A stretch of DNA of 64,000 nucleotides from Isoptericola peretonis (GCA_023241745.1 JALQCY010000003.1:1-64000), one strand, 5' to 3'. Numbered from the stretch's first letter, positions 17,115-26,327 are shown. Notes: generated by a model not told the origin, from the sequence alone. Translations and numbers: made by a program.

Positions 17115-18157
17115 CAGTACCTCACCCTCGGGTCGACCAGGGCGGCGATGATGTCGACGAGGAAGTTCGTCACGGCCACCACCACGGCCATCAGCACGAC
17201 GATCCCCTGCACGGCCACGAAGTCACGCGCCTGCAGGTACTCCGCGAGCTGGAAGCCGAGGCCGCGCCACTCGAAGGTCGTCTCGGTCAGCACGGCACCC
17301 ACCAGCAGCATCGCGACCTGCATGCCGGCCACGGTGATGATGGGGATGAGCGCCGGGCGCCACGCGTGCTTGCGCACGAGGCGGCTCTCCTTGACGCCCC
17401 GCGAGCGGGCCGCGTCGACGTAGCCGGTGCCGAGCGTGCTGATCATGTTGGTGCGCACCAGGCGCAGGAAGACGCCGGCGGTGAGCAGGCCCAGCGCGAG
17501 GGCCGGCAGCACGGCGTGCGACAGGACGTCGAGCACCACGGCCGGGTCGCCCGTCGCGAAGGCGTCGACCAGCATGAACCCGGAGTCCGCCCCGGCGAGC
17601 TGCATCGCGATCTCGCCGTCGGTGGACACGCGGCCCGCCACCGGGAACCAGCCCAGCCAGACGGAGAACACGAGCTTGAGGATCAGGCCCGCGAAGAAGA
17701 CCGGCGTCGCGTAGGCGAGGATCGCGAGGATGCGCAGCACGGCGTCGGGCAGGCGGTCGCGGAAGTAGCCGCTGACCATGCCGAACGGGACGCCCAGGAG
17801 GAGCGCCACGCAGATCGCGTAGAACGCGAGCTCCAGCGTGGCGGTGCCGTAGGTCGTGAGGACCTCGACGACGGGGCGGTTGTCGCTGATCGTCGTGCCG
17901 AAGTCGCCGGTGAAGATGCCGGTCAGGTACTCCCAGTACTGCACGATGATCGGCCGGTCGTAGCCGGCCGCGTGGATCAGCTCGGCGAGCTGGTCGGGCG
18001 GCAGCTTGCCGCCCAGTGCGGCGGTGATGGGGTCACCGGTCGCGCGCATGAGCACGAAGACCGTGGTGACCAGGATGAACACGGTGGGGATGATGAGCAG
18101 GAAGCGCACCAGGACGTAGCGTCCCAGTGCGCCTCCTGCCGTACTACGCGAGGCCAC
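17114..18157 (-). CDS. Peptide ABC transporter permease (DppB type)
   Basis: A 347-residue permease with the N-terminal DppB/OppB pattern (YVLVRFLLIIPTVFILVTTVFVLMR), six hydrophobic segments and the EAA loop YVDAARSRGVKESRLVRKHAWRPALIPI. The GTG at 18157 follows the binding-protein gene by 21 bp. It pairs with the DppC-type subunit. Confidence 0.93.
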   Translation of the reverse strand: MASRSTAGGALGRYVLVRFLLIIPTVFILVTTVFVLMRATGDPITAALGGKLPPDQLAELIHAAGYDRPIIVQYWEYLTGIFTGDFGTTISDNRPVVEVLTTYGTATLELAFYAICVALLLGVPFGMVSGYFRDRLPDAVLRILAILAYATPVFFAGLILKLVFSVWLGWFPVAGRVSTDGEIAMQLAGADSGFMLVDAFATGDPAVVLDVLSHAVLPALALGLLTAGVFLRLVRTNMISTLGTGYVDAARSRGVKESRLVRKHAWRPALIPIITVAGMQVAMLLVGAVLTETTFEWRGLGFQLAEYLQARDFVAVQGIVVLMAVVVAVTNFLVDIIAALVDPRVRY

Positions 18158-18178
18158 GAGAAGAGCTCAGTCCTTGTC

Positions 18179-19828
18179 TCAGCCCTTGGCCAGCGCGCCG
18201 TAGCGGAACTTGAACGACGCGTCGAGCGTGTCCTCGGTCCCCGTGACGTCGGCCCCCACGACGGCGACCTGCGCGCCCTGCAGGTACGGGACGGTGGACA
18301 GGTCCTTCGCCTCGGCCTCCTGGATCTGGCCCAGCAGCTCGGTGCGCTTCGCCTCGTCGGCGGTGACCGCCTGCTCGAGGATCATGTCCTCCACGTCCTG
18401 GTTCACGTAGTGGTTCGCCAGGAAGTTCTCCTTGAGGAAGAACGGCGTGAGGTAGTTGTCCGCGTCGGAGTAGTCCGGGAACCAGCCGAGCTGGTACGCC
18501 GGGTAGACGTCGGCGGTGCGGTCCTTGGAGTACTGCACCCACTCGGTGGTCTGCAGGTTGACCGTGAACAGGCCGCTCTCCTCGAGCTGGTCCTTGATCA
18601 GCGCGTACTCGTCACCCGACGACGGGCCGTAGTGGTCGTTCGAGTACTGGAGGTTCAGCTCCACCGGGGTGGTGACCCCCGCGGCCTCGAGCGTCTGCTT
18701 CGCCTTGTCGGCGTCCGGGGCGCCCTGGCCGTCGCCGTACAGCTCCTTGAGCGGCTCCGTGGCGCCGGTCAGGCCGTCGGGGACGAAGGAGTACAGCGGG
18801 GTGTAGGTGCCCTTGTAGACCTGGTCGGCCAGCGCCTGCCGGTCGATGAGGTGGGCCACCGCCTGGCGGACGGCCGTGGCCTTCTTCGGGTCGGCGTCCG
18901 ACTGCTTCGCGCCGTACGGCTGGGTGTTGAAGTTGAACGTGATGTAGCGGATCTCGCCGCCCGGGCCGTCGACGACCTTCACCGCGTCGTCGCCCCGCAG
19001 GTCCTCGATGTCGGTGGGCGACAGCGAGCGGAACGCGACGTCCACCGAGCCGTCCTGCACCTCGAGCTTGAGGTTGGAGGCGTCGGTGAAGTACTTGACG
19101 GCGATCTTCGGGGCCTTCGCCGCGCCGAGGACGCCCTCGTAGCCGTCGAACGCCTCGTAGCTGATCAGCTCGTTGGCCTTGTAGCTGCCGATCGAGTACT
19201 GACCGGCGAACGCCTTGCCGTCCACGATCTCCTGGTCGGGGGTGACCGCGTCGGCCGAGAAGACGTCCTCGTCGACGATCGGGCCCACCGGCGACGACAG
19301 GATCTGCGGGAAGATCTGGTCGTTCTCGCTCTTCAGCTTGAACACGACCGTCGTGTCGTCCGGCGTCTCGACCGAGTCGAGGTTGTACAGCAGCGACGAC
19401 GGGCCGTTCTCGTCCGCGATCGCGAGCTGGCGGTCGAACGTGAACTTCACGTCGGAGGAGGTGAGGTCGTTGCCGTTCGCCCACTTCAGGCCGGGCTTGA
19501 GCTTCACCGTGTACTCCGTGGGCGCCGTGAACTCCGCCGACTCGGCGATGTCGGGCTCCACGTCCGGGCTGCCGTACGGGGTGTTCATGAGGAACGGGTA
19601 GATCTGGTTCATCACCGCGAACGAGCCGTTGTCGTACGACCCGGCCGGGTCCAGCGACGTGATCTTGTCGGTGGTGCCGACGACCAGCGACTCGGCGCTG
19701 CCGCCTCCGCCGCCGTCCCCGCTGCCGCCGTCCCCGGATCCGCCGCCGCACGCGGTCAGCACCAGCGCCAGCGCTGCCGTTCCTGCGGCGGCGGCGATGA
19801 GCCGTCGCGAGCCTCTGTTGGCACTCAT
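18179..19828 (-). CDS. Peptide-binding lipoprotein (SBP family 5)
   Basis: A 549-residue extracellular solute-binding protein. The signal peptide ends in the lipobox LTAC (Cys27), followed by a Gly/Ser/Asp linker. The SBP_bac_5 core follows (VVGTTDKITSLDPAGSYD, WANGNDLTSSDVKFTFDR, the C-terminal region with WFPDYSDADNYLTPFF). It captures oligopeptides or related solutes for the DppBC/ATPase complex encoded downstream. The ATG at 19828 follows GAAGGGG. As first gene it probably carries the operon promoter. Confidence 0.94.
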   Translation of the reverse strand: MSANRGSRRLIAAAAGTAALALVLTACGGGSGDGGSGDGGGGGSAESLVVGTTDKITSLDPAGSYDNGSFAVMNQIYPFLMNTPYGSPDVEPDIAESAEFTAPTEYTVKLKPGLKWANGNDLTSSDVKFTFDRQLAIADENGPSSLLYNLDSVETPDDTTVVFKLKSENDQIFPQILSSPVGPIVDEDVFSADAVTPDQEIVDGKAFAGQYSIGSYKANELISYEAFDGYEGVLGAAKAPKIAVKYFTDASNLKLEVQDGSVDVAFRSLSPTDIEDLRGDDAVKVVDGPGGEIRYITFNFNTQPYGAKQSDADPKKATAVRQAVAHLIDRQALADQVYKGTYTPLYSFVPDGLTGATEPLKELYGDGQGAPDADKAKQTLEAAGVTTPVELNLQYSNDHYGPSSGDEYALIKDQLEESGLFTVNLQTTEWVQYSKDRTADVYPAYQLGWFPDYSDADNYLTPFFLKENFLANHYVNQDVEDMILEQAVTADEAKRTELLGQIQEAEAKDLSTVPYLQGAQVAVVGADVTGTEDTLDASFKFRYGALAKG

Positions 19829-19900
19829 GGTCGTGGTCCCCTTCGTCCAGGCCGGCCGCGGCGGGTGGCCGCGGGCTCGTCACGATGCGGGCGTTTGTAG

Positions 19901-19912
19901 CACACCGGTGTG
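19901..19912. promoter_or_regulatory. 12-bp palindrome upstream of the peptide importer
   Basis: CACACCGGTGTG is a perfect palindrome 72 bp before the binding-protein start. A TGnTACAAA-like extended -10 follows it on the minus strand. It is a candidate operator for an unidentified regulator. Confidence 0.35.
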
Positions 19913-20021
19913 TCGCCTCGGTCACGGGGCCAGGTCACACCAGACCCGTGTTCGCATCGTGGTCCGGGAACCTACCACCGCTCTCCGCCTCGTGTCACAG
20001 GCCGTGAGGCCGGCCAACACC

Positions 20022-20027
20022 TAGACT
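20022..20027 (+). promoter_or_regulatory. -10 element of a leaderless promoter (20035 gene)
   Basis: TAGACT is followed by 7 bases and then the ATG at 20035. No ribosome site is present. Confidence 0.5.
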
Positions 20028-20034
20028 TCCCGAC

Positions 20035-22719
20035 ATGTCCGGAGCGAGCACCGCGGGTCCCGTCGGGGAGCCGTCGCACCGGAACCCGGCCGCCGACCCC
20101 GCGCCGCCCACCGGGCCGCTGCAGGCGCTGCTCGGCGGCGACCCGGCCGACCAGGCCACGGGCTCCGACCTCGTCCGCGTGGTCGACACCCCCGAGGCCC
20201 GCGTGCGCCACCCCTCGGACATGCTCGGCATGGTGATCAGCGCGCTGGGCGTGGCGCTGGTCCTCGTCCTGTCGGTCGTCGCCCACGCGACGACCGAGGG
20301 CGTCACCGAGGACGTGCGGAACTTCAGCACCCTCCTGGCGCGCATCCTGTTCATCCCGGTCCAGGTGCTCGAGGGCCTGATCACCCTGTTCGTGCCCGCC
20401 GCCGTGCTGGTCGAGCTGGGCTGGCGGCGGCTGGGCCGGCAGGTGGTGGAGTCGATCTGCGCGGCCGCGCTCGGCCTGGTGCTCGGCGTCGTCACGACCC
20501 TGACCGTCACGAGCTTCGGCAGCGACGAGCTGGTGCGTGGCCTGTCCGTGTTCCGCGACGGCGCATGGCAGCTCACCGTCCCCGGGTACGTCGCCGCCAT
20601 CGCCGGTCTGCTCACCACGGCGGGGCCGCGCACCCGCCGCCGCACCGTGCGCTGGTCGTGGAACGTGCTGTACCTGGCCCTGTTCATCGTGCTCATCACC
20701 GGGCAGGTGTCGCTGCCGGGCGTCCTGGTCGCCCTGCTGCTCGGCCGCCTCGCCGGCCAGGCCGTGCAGTACGTGTCCGGCGTGCGCAGCGAGCGCGCGT
20801 ACGGCGCCGACCTGGTGTCCGCGGTGCGGAAGGCGGGCTTCCACCCGACGGCGCTGGTGCGCGTGCGCGACGTGTCGGCCGCCGTCGACGACGACGGCGC
20901 GGGCGAGGCCCCGGTCGTGCCGGAGGACCCCGTGGCCGCGTACGACGCGGACGGCGACGTCGTGGACACGCCCACGGACGCCGACCAGACCCTTCCGCCC
21001 GACCCCACCACCGCCGACGCCGCGGCCGTGGCCCTCACCCGCTCGGGCGACAACCGCGTGTACGCGCTGTTCACCGACGACGGCGGGCCCCGCCGCGACG
21101 TCGTCGTGCTCGACGGCGACCGCCAGGTCATGACCACCGTGCAGCGGCTGTGGCGCGCGCTGCGGCTGCGCGGCCTGGAGGGACGCGCGGCGATCTCGCT
21201 GCGGGCCGCCGCCGAGCGGACCGCCCTGCTCGCGTACGCCGCGGCCGCCGCCGGGGTGCGCACGCCGCGGCTGGAGGGCATCGGCGTCGCCGACGACTCC
21301 GTCGTCCTGGTGCAGGAGCACGCGCGCGGCGCCGTGTCCCTGCGGGACGTCGATGCCGACCACCTCGACGGCCCGCGCGGGGACGCCGTCCTCGCCGAGG
21401 CGTGGGAACAGCTCCGACGCGCGCACGACGCGGGCCTCACGCACCACTCGCTGACCCCCGACGTCGTGCTGGTGCACACCGACGTCGACGGCGCCCCGCA
21501 CGTGTGGCTCACCGGTTGGGAGCAGGGCGAGATCGCGTCCGGCACCCTGTCGCGACGCCTCGACCTCACGCAGATGCTGGCCCTCCTGGCCCTCCGCGTC
21601 GGTGCGCGCCGCGCCCTCGCCTCCGCGGTGCGCGCCCTCCCGCACGAGGACATCGCCGCCATCGGGCCGCTGCTGCAGTCGATCGCGCTGCCCAGCCCGA
21701 CGCGCGAGGAGGTGCGCCGGAACAAGGGGCTGCTGGACGAGCTGCGCGAGGCCCTCGTGGAGCGCCTGCCGCAGGCCGACGTGCAGCCGCAGAACATCAC
21801 CCGGTTCGGCGCGCGCACGGTCGTCATGCTGACGCTGACGATCGTCGCCGTCACGGTGATCGTCACGACGATCAACTTCGAGGAGATCGCGTCCGCGATC
21901 ACCGAGGCGAACCCGTGGTGGGTCGCGGCGTCGTTCGCGCTGGGGGCGATCACCTGGTTCGGCGCGGCGCTGACCTTCTCCGCCTTCTCGCCGGAGAAGC
22001 TGCCGCTGTGGCGGGCCACGCTCACGCAGATGGCGGGGTCGTTCGTCGCGCTCGCCGCCCCCGCCGGCATCGGCCCGGCCGCCCTCAACCTGCGGATGCT
22101 CACGCGGCGTGGGGTCGCCACCCCGATGGCGGTCGCGACCGTGGCGCTGGTGCAGCTGTCGCAGTTCGTGGTGACGGTGCTGCTGCTGGTCGTCCTGTCC
22201 GTCTCCACCGGTTCGGGCGGCCTCATCGAGCTGCCCTCCACGACCGTGCTGCTGGCCATCAGCGGCGTCGCCGTCGCCGTCGTCGCGACCCTGCTGGTCC
22301 CGGCCGTGCGGCGGTGGGCCTGGGAGAAGGCGCGCCCCACCCTGGAGCAGGTGTGGCCACGGCTGTCGCAGATGCTCGGCCAGCCGGGTCGCCTGGCGCT
22401 CGGCCTGGCGGGGAACGTCGTCATGACGCTGGGCTACGTGCTCGCGTTCGACTTCGCCCTCGCCGCCTTCGGGCAGTCGCTCAACCTCATCGACGTCGCC
22501 GTCATCTACCTCGTCGGCAACTCCGTGGGCGCCATGGTGCCGACCCCCGGCGGCCTGGGTGGCGTCGAGGGCGCCCTCATCGCCGGGCTCACCGCCGCCG
22601 GCATCCCCGCGTCGCTCGCCGTCACGGTCACCATGCTCTACCGCGTCGTCACCTACTGGGCCCGCGTGCCGATCGGCTGGGTCGCGATGCGGCGGCTCGA
22701 GAAGACGGGCGACCTGTGA
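20035..22719 (+). CDS. LPG-synthase-type (YbhN/AglD) membrane protein with kinase-like domain
   Basis: An 894-residue protein in three parts. An N-terminal membrane domain (about residues 65-260) has roughly six helices. A soluble middle part (about 300-570) resembles a degenerate protein kinase/ABC1 fold: LLAYAAAAAGVRTPRLEGIGV, then THHSLTPDVVLVH where a catalytic loop would be, but the expected HxD and DFG residues are not intact. The C-terminal domain (about 595-890) has about eight helices of the lysylphosphatidylglycerol synthase transmembrane (UPF0104) family, including VPTPGGLGGVEGALIAGL. That family moves or flips lipids. No aminoacyltransferase domain is present. The stop overlaps the downstream AraC gene. 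Confidence 0.85.
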   Translation: MSGASTAGPVGEPSHRNPAADPAPPTGPLQALLGGDPADQATGSDLVRVVDTPEARVRHPSDMLGMVISALGVALVLVLSVVAHATTEGVTEDVRNFSTLLARILFIPVQVLEGLITLFVPAAVLVELGWRRLGRQVVESICAAALGLVLGVVTTLTVTSFGSDELVRGLSVFRDGAWQLTVPGYVAAIAGLLTTAGPRTRRRTVRWSWNVLYLALFIVLITGQVSLPGVLVALLLGRLAGQAVQYVSGVRSERAYGADLVSAVRKAGFHPTALVRVRDVSAAVDDDGAGEAPVVPEDPVAAYDADGDVVDTPTDADQTLPPDPTTADAAAVALTRSGDNRVYALFTDDGGPRRDVVVLDGDRQVMTTVQRLWRALRLRGLEGRAAISLRAAAERTALLAYAAAAAGVRTPRLEGIGVADDSVVLVQEHARGAVSLRDVDADHLDGPRGDAVLAEAWEQLRRAHDAGLTHHSLTPDVVLVHTDVDGAPHVWLTGWEQGEIASGTLSRRLDLTQMLALLALRVGARRALASAVRALPHEDIAAIGPLLQSIALPSPTREEVRRNKGLLDELREALVERLPQADVQPQNITRFGARTVVMLTLTIVAVTVIVTTINFEEIASAITEANPWWVAASFALGAITWFGAALTFSAFSPEKLPLWRATLTQMAGSFVALAAPAGIGPAALNLRMLTRRGVATPMAVATVALVQLSQFVVTVLLLVVLSVSTGSGGLIELPSTTVLLAISGVAVAVVATLLVPAVRRWAWEKARPTLEQVWPRLSQMLGQPGRLALGLAGNVVMTLGYVLAFDFALAAFGQSLNLIDVAVIYLVGNSVGAMVPTPGGLGGVEGALIAGLTAAGIPASLAVTVTMLYRVVTYWARVPIGWVAMRRLEKTGDL

Positions 22720-23642
22720 CCGTCCTCGACGAGCGGCCCGGCTGCGCCGTGCAAGGGCCGGCGGGGGCGACGGCGGCGGCCGCGGCGGCCGAGGAGCTCG
22801 ACCGGGTGCTCGCCGGGCTGCAGTGGCGGTTCGTCGCCCGGTCCCGGCACACGCTCGCCGCGGGCGAGTGGGCGGAGCACACCACCGGCGACGCCGCGCT
22901 GCTGCTCGTGACCGACGGCCTGGTGCGGGTGCGGGGCGTGGGCGACGTCGCCGACCTGGCGCCCGGCGACTTCCTGTTCCTGCCGCACGGGCCGCGGTTC
23001 GAGGTGCACGCGCTCTCGCGCGCGACCGTGCAGTGCGTGCGGGCGGCGACGGTCGGGGCGGACACCGGCGCGGGCCTGCTGCCCGCCGTCGTGCTGCTCA
23101 CCGAGCTGCCGCAGAGCGAGCCGACGGCCGCGACGCTGCTGCAGGCCGTCGTCGAGGAGTACCGCACCCCGCGCAGCGTGCTCGGCGACCGCGTGGTGAC
23201 ACTCGTCGCGACCCTGGCGATCAGCTCCTGGTACGCCCGCGGCTGCGCCCCCGCCCGGTGGCTGATGCAGCGGGACGACCCGGGGCTGGCGCGGGCCGTC
23301 GCCGCGATCCACGCGGAACCCGGGCGGGAGTGGACCGTGGACGACCTGGCCCGCGTGGCGCTCGCCTCCCGCTCCGGGTTCGCCGCCCGGTTCCGCGCCG
23401 CCACGGGCCTCACCCCCGGCCGGTACCTGGCGCAGGTGCGGGTGGCGCACGCCCGCTGCCTCCTGACGGCGGGCGACCTTCCCGTGGGGACCATCGCCCG
23501 CCGGCTGGGCTACGGGTCCGACACGGCGTTCGGCCGCGCCTTCCGCCGTCACACCGGCGCGACGCCGTCCGAGTACCGCCGCGACAGCGTGCTGCGTACC
23601 AGGACCCCGCCCGCGACGGCGGCCACGGCGGCCACCAGGTAG
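22716..23642 (+). CDS. AraC family transcriptional regulator
   Basis: A 308-residue regulator. The N-terminal part is a cupin-like ligand domain (GDVADLAPGDFLFLPHGPRFEV, about residues 68-90), and the C-terminal 100 residues hold two helix-turn-helix motifs ending TIARRLGYGSDTAFGRAFRRHTGATPSEYR, the AraC signature. The architecture (cupin_6 plus HTH_18) is common beside MFS exporters, and an MFS gene lies convergently next door. The GTG start overlaps the preceding stop (GTGA). The 3' end overlaps the MFS gene by 94 bp. Confidence 0.9.
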   Translation: MTVLDERPGCAVQGPAGATAAAAAAEELDRVLAGLQWRFVARSRHTLAAGEWAEHTTGDAALLLVTDGLVRVRGVGDVADLAPGDFLFLPHGPRFEVHALSRATVQCVRAATVGADTGAGLLPAVVLLTELPQSEPTAATLLQAVVEEYRTPRSVLGDRVVTLVATLAISSWYARGCAPARWLMQRDDPGLARAVAAIHAEPGREWTVDDLARVALASRSGFAARFRAATGLTPGRYLAQVRVAHARCLLTAGDLPVGTIARRLGYGSDTAFGRAFRRHTGATPSEYRRDSVLRTRTPPATAATAATR

Positions 23643-24829
23643 GTCCACCCCACCCCGATCGTCTCGACGCCCAGGCCGCCGACGGCCGAGCCGAGGATGA
23701 TCGCCGTCTGGAACGCGGCGACGACGAGCCCGCTGCCCGCCTCGACCTGGTCCGGCATCATCCGCGTGATCCACACCTGCACCACGATGAGCACGCCGCC
23801 GAACGCCACCCCCCACACGACCACCGCCGGGTAGGCGAGCCAGGGCACCGCCGCGGCCACCCCGACGGCGGCCACGCCCGCACCGATGGCCACGGGGACG
23901 GCGAGCAGCAGCACGGGCAGATGACGGTCGACGACCGCGCCGATCGCGAAGTTGCCGATCAGCCCGCCGACGCCGAACAGCGCGAGCAGGACGGCGATCG
24001 TCCCGACGTCCGCGCCGGGCAGCAGCGACAGCGCGGGCCGCACGTAGGTGTAGCCCGCGAAGTGGCCCCCGATGACCGCGACGATGGCCACCAGGCCGAG
24101 CGCGACGCCCGGCGAGCGCAGGGCCCGGCCCGTCGCCGACCAGCCGATGCCCGGGGTCGGCGCCACGGGCGGCAGCGCCATCCGCATCCCGACCGCCGTC
24201 ACCACCGTGACCACGGCGATCGCCACGAAGACGACCCGCCAGCCCGACGCGGCGCTGAGCACGACGCCGAGTGGGACGCCGGCCACGGTCGCGACCGTCG
24301 TGCCGGCGTTCACGACCATCATCGCCCGCCCCACCCGGTCCGGCGGGACGAGCTGCGTCGCGATGACCAGCGACATCGACCAGTAGCCGCCCAGGGCCGC
24401 GCCGAGCAGCAGGCGGGCCGCCATGAGGACGCCGATGCTCGGCGCCACCGCGACCAGGACGTTCGAGACGACCGCGCCCAGGGCGAGCACGACCAGGAGC
24501 GTGCGGCGGTCCGTGCGCGGGAAGAGGGAGCCCAGGCCCAGCGCCGTGAGCAGCGCCGTCAGGGCCGTGACGCTCACGGAGAGGCCCACGACCCCCTCGG
24601 AGACGGCCAGCTCCTGGGCCACCGGCGTCAGGACCCCGGGCGGCAGGAACTCGGCCGTCACGAGCGAGAAGCTGCCCAGGAACATCGCGGCAAGCCCCCA
24701 CCGTGCCTGCCCCGGCGACAGACGGGGTCCGGCCGGGCCGTCCGGGGGGACGGCCGGGGCAGGGGCGGTGTGCGACTGCGTGGTGGCGGCCGCCGCGGGC
24801 GCGGCGGTGTCGATCGGGTTCGTCGTCAT
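23549..24829 (-). CDS. MFS transporter (DHA1, drug-efflux like)
   Basis: A 426-residue transporter with twelve hydrophobic segments. Features of the DHA1/AraJ-like group include SFSLVTAEFLPPGVLTPVAQELAVSEG near the first helix and FPRTDRRTLL in the loop between helices 2 and 3. Probably exports small hydrophobic compounds or sugars. The ATG at 24829 is preferred; a longer frame would run through an Arg-rich stretch without a ribosome site. The AraC gene at 22716 converges and overlaps its 3' end, and may control it. Confidence 0.88.
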   Translation of the reverse strand: MTTNPIDTAAPAAAATTQSHTAPAPAVPPDGPAGPRLSPGQARWGLAAMFLGSFSLVTAEFLPPGVLTPVAQELAVSEGVVGLSVSVTALTALLTALGLGSLFPRTDRRTLLVVLALGAVVSNVLVAVAPSIGVLMAARLLLGAALGGYWSMSLVIATQLVPPDRVGRAMMVVNAGTTVATVAGVPLGVVLSAASGWRVVFVAIAVVTVVTAVGMRMALPPVAPTPGIGWSATGRALRSPGVALGLVAIVAVIGGHFAGYTYVRPALSLLPGADVGTIAVLLALFGVGGLIGNFAIGAVVDRHLPVLLLAVPVAIGAGVAAVGVAAAVPWLAYPAVVVWGVAFGGVLIVVQVWITRMMPDQVEAGSGLVVAAFQTAIILGSAVGGLGVETIGVGWTYLVAAVAAVAGGVLVRSTLSRRYSDGVAPV

Positions 24830-24925
24830 GCTGGTCGCAACAACCAGGGCCCGTACCCGGGCCGACCGGGACGCCAGCGGACTCGATCCAGACGCCAGGC
24901 CCGTCCGGACGGGGAGGGGACGACG

Positions 24926-24962
24926 GAGGCCCGCCGCTCGCACAGGGCGAGCGGCGGGCCTC
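24926..24962. terminator. Terminator of the HU gene
   Basis: Bases 24926-24940 and 24948-24962 form a perfect 15-bp GC-rich stem with a 7-base loop, 52 bp after the hup stop on the minus strand and upstream of the MFS start. Confidence 0.8.
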
Positions 24963-25014
24963 AGTCCGGCTGACGCGGCGCGGCGGGCGGACCCGACGGC
25001 CGGTCAGCGAAGGA

Positions 25015-25296
25015 TCACTTCGCGACGGCCTTCTTCAGCAGCGAGCCGGCGCTGATCTTCACACCGAAGCCGGCCGGGATCTGGATCTCCTCACCGGTGC
25101 GCGGGTTGCGACCGGTGCGGGCCGCGCGCTCGACGCGCTCGACCGAGAGCAGACCCGTGACCTTGACCGCCTCACCCTTGGCGAGCGACTCCTCGAGCAC
25201 CGCCTGGAAGGCGTTGAGGAACTTCTCCGCCTCCGCCTTGCTGAGCTCGGCCTTGCCGGCGATGGCCGAGACCAGCTCGGACTTGTTCAGCGACAT
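25015..25296 (-). CDS. hup: HU family DNA-binding protein
   Basis: A 93-residue nucleoid protein. It has the canonical N-terminus MSLNKSELVSAIAGKAELSKAEAE and the DNA-intercalating arm region RTGRNPRTGEEIQIPAGFGVKISAG. It lacks the Lys/Ala-rich tail of mycobacterial HupB, so it is a short bacterial-type HU. The ATG at 25296 is chosen over one two codons upstream because AAGGG lies at proper spacing only for the former. Single gene with its own terminator. Confidence 0.95.
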   Translation of the reverse strand: MSLNKSELVSAIAGKAELSKAEAEKFLNAFQAVLEESLAKGEAVKVTGLLSVERVERAARTGRNPRTGEEIQIPAGFGVKISAGSLLKKAVAK

Positions 25297-25525
25297 GTGC
25301 ATCCCTTCTCCGGTTCACGACGCGCGCGACCCGCACGTCGTCACGTTCTCGATCCTGCCCGGCTCGCGCCAGGAGGACGGGGAACACACTAGGGAACATC
25401 CGCGGATTTCTGCGACTTTTGCGCGCGTGGCGTGCCGGACACCCGGATCCGGGAACCTTTCGAGCACGCGATCTGTCCCGGTTTCGGCCGTCATGACGCG
25501 ACGGATCGCGTGCTGGAAGGTGGCA
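25297..25525. promoter_or_regulatory. HU upstream region with candidate promoter
   Basis: This 229-base gap has no convincing gene. On the minus strand TAGTGT (plus 25386-25391) is a plausible -10, giving a leader of about 85 bases. A perfect 10-bp palindrome ATCCGCGGAT (25398-25407) lies just upstream of it. The region is locally AT-richer than its surroundings. Confidence 0.35.
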
Positions 25526-26206
25526 TCAGGCGTCCGGGTCGGCGTCGTCCGGGCCGCTGCCCGGCTCGTCGCGGCGGCGCAGGCGCAGGACGACGGCGGC
25601 CGCGACGCCCACGGCCGCGAGCACGGCCACGGGGAACAGCCACGCCGTCGCCCACCCGGCCTCGCCGTCCGCGTCGAGGTCCGCGCCCGGGGTGCCGCCG
25701 TGGCCGTGCCCCGCGGCCGCGGGGGTCTCGTCGGACGGCGTCGGGCTCGCGGTCGTCGGGGTGCCCGACGGGCTCGGGGAGGGGCCGGCCGACGGCGCGC
25801 CGGGCGACGGGGACGGCGCGGCGTCCGCCACGGTGTAGCCCAGCTCGCCCTCGATGGGGTGGCCGTCGGAGGAGACGACCCGCCACGCCACGTCCCACTC
25901 CCCGCCCGGCAGGTCGGCCGGCAGCGCCGCGACGACCTCGTCGCCGTCGACGCTCACCCGGGCGGGCGTCGTCCCGTCGGGGGTCGTCACCGACACCTGC
26001 GCCCCCGCCTCCAGCACCTCGGCGCTGAAGACGAGCGCGAGCTGCGCGGGCGGCGCGTCGAGCGTGGCGCCGTCGGCCGGGTCGGAGGACAGGAGCCGGT
26101 CGTGCGCGGCGGCGGGCTGGGCGACGGCGAGGCCGAGCGCCGGGGCCAGCGCGGCGGCGAGCAGGACGGCGAGCGCGCGGCGGCGACGCGCGGGGTTCAG
26201 GTGCAC
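25526..26206 (-). CDS. CopC/YcnJ-like copper-binding membrane-anchored protein
   Basis: A 226-residue exported protein. The signal peptide ends ...AQPAAA followed by HDRLLSSDPADG, so the mature protein would start with the histidine that forms the CopC copper site. SSDGHPIEGELGYTV (about residues 111-125) holds the second part of the site. A long Pro/Ser/Thr linker with HGHGG follows, then one membrane helix (about 186-207) and a charged tail. It probably holds copper at the outer membrane face. It is not linked to the csoR operon and no CopD gene is adjacent. The GTG start has TAGGGT 6 bases upstream. Confidence 0.88.
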   Translation of the reverse strand: MHLNPARRRRALAVLLAAALAPALGLAVAQPAAAHDRLLSSDPADGATLDAPPAQLALVFSAEVLEAGAQVSVTTPDGTTPARVSVDGDEVVAALPADLPGGEWDVAWRVVSSDGHPIEGELGYTVADAAPSPSPGAPSAGPSPSPSGTPTTASPTPSDETPAAAGHGHGGTPGADLDADGEAGWATAWLFPVAVLAAVGVAAAVVLRLRRRDEPGSGPDDADPDA

Positions 26207-26212
26207 GTACCG

Positions 26213-26218
26213 ACCCTA
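26213..26218 (-). promoter_or_regulatory. -10 element of a leaderless promoter (CopC-like gene)
   Basis: Minus-strand TAGGGT is followed by 6 bases and the GTG start at 26206. It is divergent from the nadE promoter about 100 bp away. Confidence 0.5.
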
Positions 26219-26315
26219 GCGACCGCCCGCCGCGCACGGTCGGGGCAGATCGGGGCCAGAGGCGCGGACACCTCGCGGCGAGCCCGACACGTCTCGCGAG
26301 GACGGACGACGTTCC

Positions 26316-26321
26316 TACACT
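26316..26321 (+). promoter_or_regulatory. -10 element of a leaderless promoter (nadE)
   Basis: TACACT is followed by six bases (CGGGGG) and the GTG start at 26328. Confidence 0.55.
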
Positions 26322-26327
26322 CGGGGG

